Shown here in pieces: positions 6,452 through 7,431 of a DNA stretch of 7,431 bases. How positions within the stretch are numbered: position 1 is the first letter of the stretch; every line of letters begins with the position of its first letter. The stretch lies in the NCBI GenBank assembly GCA_011051855.1, contig DRKG01000295.1, positions 1-7,431 on the forward strand, given 5' to 3'. The notes beneath the pieces were generated by a model. The model did not search any database. It saw only the letters and a list, made by a program, of their open reading frames with translations, and was not told the origin of the DNA. A program made the translations under genes and the position numbers. This DNA is from a bacterium (GTDB lineage: Bacteria > Planctomycetota > UBA1135 > UBA2386).

Positions 6452-6540
6452 GTTGCGACGCGCTTTGCGCGGGTCGCACGCCTCGTGTGGCTTCGTTGTG
6501 TGGTGGGGGGATCGGACCTTCGGGTCCGGTCCCCACTTTT
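6452..6540 (+). ncRNA. Candidate small structured RNA, about 89 nt
   Basis: A compact unit with promoter, structure and terminator but no gene. It starts near 6452, just downstream of TATACT at 6440-6445. The first hairpin pairs TGCGAC (6454-6459) with GTCGCA (6473-6478) and GCGC (6460-6463) with GCGC (6467-6470), around a TTT loop, with a two-base GG bulge. A G/T-rich, unpaired-looking segment follows at 6479-6506. The 3' end is a 12-bp terminator hairpin and four Ts. I do not recognise it: it lacks the GGAAG/AGCAG apical features of SRP RNA, has no tmRNA or tRNA parts, and is too short for 6S RNA. The alternatives are a long 3' UTR terminator for the gene ending at 6329, or a transcription attenuator for something downstream. 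No antisense or target can be assigned from sequence alone. Confidence 0.45.
6507..6540 (+). terminator. Rho-independent terminator with TTCG tetraloop
   Basis: GGGGATCGGACC (6507-6518) pairs with GGTCCGGTCCCC (6523-6534) over 12 base pairs with a single G-U wobble, capped by the very stable TTCG loop (6519-6522). AC and then four Ts (6537-6540) follow. This is the clearest terminator in the window. It can end the candidate small RNA, read-through from the secreted-protein gene, or both. Confidence 0.85.
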
Positions 6541-6653
6541 GTGCCCGATCGATGCGTGAAGCGGTAGTCCCGACGCGCGCAATCCGCGCTCAGGCAGGGA
6601 AGGCGGCTGCAGAAGCGGAAGCGGGGTGGTGGCACCGCTGAGCATTCTGCCAA

Positions 6654-6686
6654 CTGTTCGCGGAGCGAACGGACGCCGCAGGCGGC
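6654..6686. repeat. Two adjacent short hairpins
   Basis: CTGTTCGC (6654-6661) pairs with GCGAACGG (6665-6672) around a GGA loop, with one wobble. It is followed within three bases by GCCG (6675-6678) and CGGC (6683-6686) around a CAGG loop. No T-run follows, so these are not intrinsic terminators. They could be a Rho-type 3' end, an RNA element, or chance in GC-rich DNA. Confidence 0.3.
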
Positions 6687-6870
6687 CGTTCTCATGTCGC
6701 ATGGGCGTGGAGGGCGCGTGCTGGGGATACTGTCTCATGCATGGATCGGGCCAGGTTCACGGTCCGGCTGGGTCGCCGATGACGACGGCCTGGCGCGATA
6801 TCTGACGAAACCGCAGGGAAAGTGACACGCTGGCTTGCTCCGCGCGTCCCCGCGCTGGTAGGTTATCTAC

Positions 6871-7251
6871 ATGGCAAAGAAAGTCGCGGGGGTCCTGTGC
6901 ACGTTCGGGTGGCTCGCGGCGTCGTTGTCCTCCCAGTCCACGCCCGTCCCAGGCCCGCCTCCAAACTCTTCTCACCCGGGATGGGTCTGGGCGGCCATAG
7001 AACTCATCGCAGGAGCCGAATCATGGGAGGTGGTTGATCCGCCAGAAGGCACCGGAGGCTACTTGGCATACGCCTCCCCCACCAACGCTCATGCGGGCAA
7101 GGAATTGGCCAACGGAATTGACGTTTGGGTGCGCTGCGAGCCGGTGCCCCGTGGGCACGGCGAGGCAGTGGCGAACCTGAGTTATGGCGCGTCCCAGAGC
7201 TTCTCTGCATCACGAGGTGTGACGGGCGATCTGCGTAGAACCTACAGGTAG
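6871..7251 (+). CDS. Secreted protein of unknown family, reading frame ended by TAG at codon 127
   Basis: I do not recognise this family. The 126 residues up to the stop begin with a clear signal peptide (MAKKVAGVLCTFGWLAASLSSQS), then a Pro/Ser-rich linker (TPVPGPPPNSSHPG) and Trp-rich, beta-like sequence (WVWAAIELIAGAESWEVV; NGIDVWVRCEPV). The ATG at 6871 has a weak AGG 8 bases upstream. TTGCTC (6835-6840) and TAGGTT (6859-6864) with an 18-base gap could be a promoter giving a near-leaderless message, though the hexamers are only fair. In my hand count 38 of 126 codons end in A or T, far more than in the other genes here, which suggests a different expression class or origin. The frame does not look finished at the stop: it continues in register with plausible protein, described in the next entry. 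This product may therefore be truncated. Confidence 0.6.
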   Translation: MAKKVAGVLCTFGWLAASLSSQSTPVPGPPPNSSHPGWVWAAIELIAGAESWEVVDPPEGTGGYLAYASPTNAHAGKELANGIDVWVRCEPVPRGHGEAVANLSYGASQSFSASRGVTGDLRRTYR

Positions 7252-7254
7252 GTT
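7239..7254. repeat. Inverted repeat with 7-base arms spanning the TAG codon
   Basis: AACCTAC (7239-7245) and GTAGGTT (7248-7254) are exact reverse complements separated by AG. The TAG stop at 7249-7251 lies wholly in the right arm. As RNA the arms could form a 6-bp stem closed by a CAGG loop. The eight bases GGTAGGTT at the right arm (7247-7254) also occur just upstream of this gene's start codon (6857-6864). Confidence 0.6.
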
Positions 7255-7431
7255 GGGCCGACAAACCTTGTGCCGATGGCGGTGGCATATGGGTCGTGTA
7301 GCGTCGATGCCGTTGCGAGCGTGACCAAGGACACGGCTGGGTTGATTAGCCCAATCGACGCGACGTTCGAAGCAAACGCGGTTGCTGTCGGCGGTGTTCG
7401 CGTGGAAACATCGCTTGGACACGGCAAGCAC
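7252..7431 (+). pseudogene. In-frame continuation of the secreted protein after the TAG, open to the window edge
   Basis: Directly after the TAG the same frame stays open for 60 codons to the end of the window. It reads as ordinary protein: it starts VGPTNLVPMAVAYGSCSVDA and later contains LISPIDATFEANAVAVGG. In my count 39 of 60 codons end in G or C, close to the 70 percent of the part before the stop, so both halves look like one gene. TAG is one base from TGG (Trp), and a tryptophan would fit the local pattern YR-W-VGPT; it is also one base from CAG. Explanations are a nonsense mutation, programmed readthrough or stop reassignment, or a sequence error. A separate gene starting at GTG 7270 or ATG 7276 is less likely, since no well-placed Shine-Dalgarno precedes either. 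The 3' end is outside the window. Confidence 0.55.

Larger units (their letters stand above)
6330..6870. other. 541-base stretch without a convincing protein gene
   Basis: This gap contains several open frames of 60-90 codons, but none has a signal, motif or codon bias like the neighbouring genes. What it does hold, listed separately, is a 14-base palindrome (6359-6372), a candidate promoter (6416-6445), a probable small RNA (6452-6540) ending in a terminator (6507-6540), and two adjacent hairpins (6654-6686). From 6690 to 6830 I see nothing I can support; GATACT at 6726-6731 resembles a -10 element but has no partner. No tRNA or rRNA is recognisable. Confidence 0.6.

Noticed and set aside
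6369..6641. Small plus-strand open frames (90 and 61 codons) across the small-RNA region
   Set aside because: They run straight through the terminator hairpin, have no signal or motif and no convincing ribosome binding site.
5058..6695. A 545-codon open frame on the minus strand opposite the secreted-protein gene
   Set aside because: Arg/His-rich, no domain pattern, and it runs through the gene, the intergenic gap and the terminator; it is an antisense shadow.
6726..6731. GATACT as a possible -10 element
   Set aside because: No acceptable -35 hexamer 16-19 bases upstream and no gene or structured RNA begins after it.
6736..6743. CATGCATG palindrome
   Set aside because: Only eight bases, with no flanking symmetry or placement near a gene start; easily chance.
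6753..6770. GGTTCACGGTCC, resembling part of a tRNA T-arm
   Set aside because: No paired T-stem of correct length, no acceptor, D or anticodon arm around it, and no CCA end.
6757..6975. A 72-codon minus-strand frame overlapping the start of the last gene
   Set aside because: Arg-rich, covers the opposite strand of a good signal peptide and has no motif or start signal.
7210..7431. Minus-strand frames of 73 and 61 codons at the right edge
   Set aside because: The plus-strand frame here continues a signal-peptide protein in register; these are its mirror frames and contain no motif.

Overview
The window is very GC-rich, and its protein-coding genes end almost every codon in G or C. Non-ATG starts (TTG, GTG) occur, and two genes have good Shine-Dalgarno sequences while two divergent ones have none. 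With a tail-anchored FHA protein, a secreted protein carrying carboxypeptidase-regulatory-like repeats and a cluster of GT4 glycosyltransferases, the content would fit a GC-rich Gram-negative such as a planctomycete or a myxobacterium-like lineage. That placement is inference: no marker gene is present to settle it.

Layout. (1) Positions 1-971, minus strand: an ABC transporter ATPase followed, with overlapping stop and start, by the first 37 codons of a probable membrane permease that runs off the left edge. (2) Positions 1070-1678, plus strand: a 202-residue FHA-domain protein with a single C-terminal membrane segment, divergent from the ABC operon and overlapping the next gene tail to tail by 17 bases. 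(3) Positions 1662-4794, minus strand: three GT-B glycosyltransferases of the GT4 type in one tightly coupled operon (ATGA and GTGA overlaps), transcribed in the order 4794, 3715, 2720. They probably build or extend a surface glycan; no sugar-precursor, flippase or polymerase gene is visible. (4) Positions 4842-6329, plus strand: a secreted protein with two beta-sandwich repeats, divergent from the glycosyltransferases across only 47 bases. (5) Positions 6330-6870: a 541-base stretch without a convincing gene. It holds a 14-base perfect palindrome, a candidate promoter, a probable small structured RNA of about 89 nt ending in a strong Rho-independent terminator, and two adjacent small hairpins. 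(6) Positions 6871-7431, plus strand: a secreted protein of unknown family. Its reading frame is broken by one TAG at codon 127 but continues with protein-like sequence in the same frame to the window edge. Codon use here is clearly less GC-biased than in the rest of the window.

The first 6.3 kb is recognisable gene content. The least explained part is the last 1.1 kb: the candidate small RNA, and the amber codon that lies inside a 7-base-arm inverted repeat and may be a nonsense mutation, a recoding site or an assembly error. I see no CRISPR array, transposase, tRNA or rRNA.
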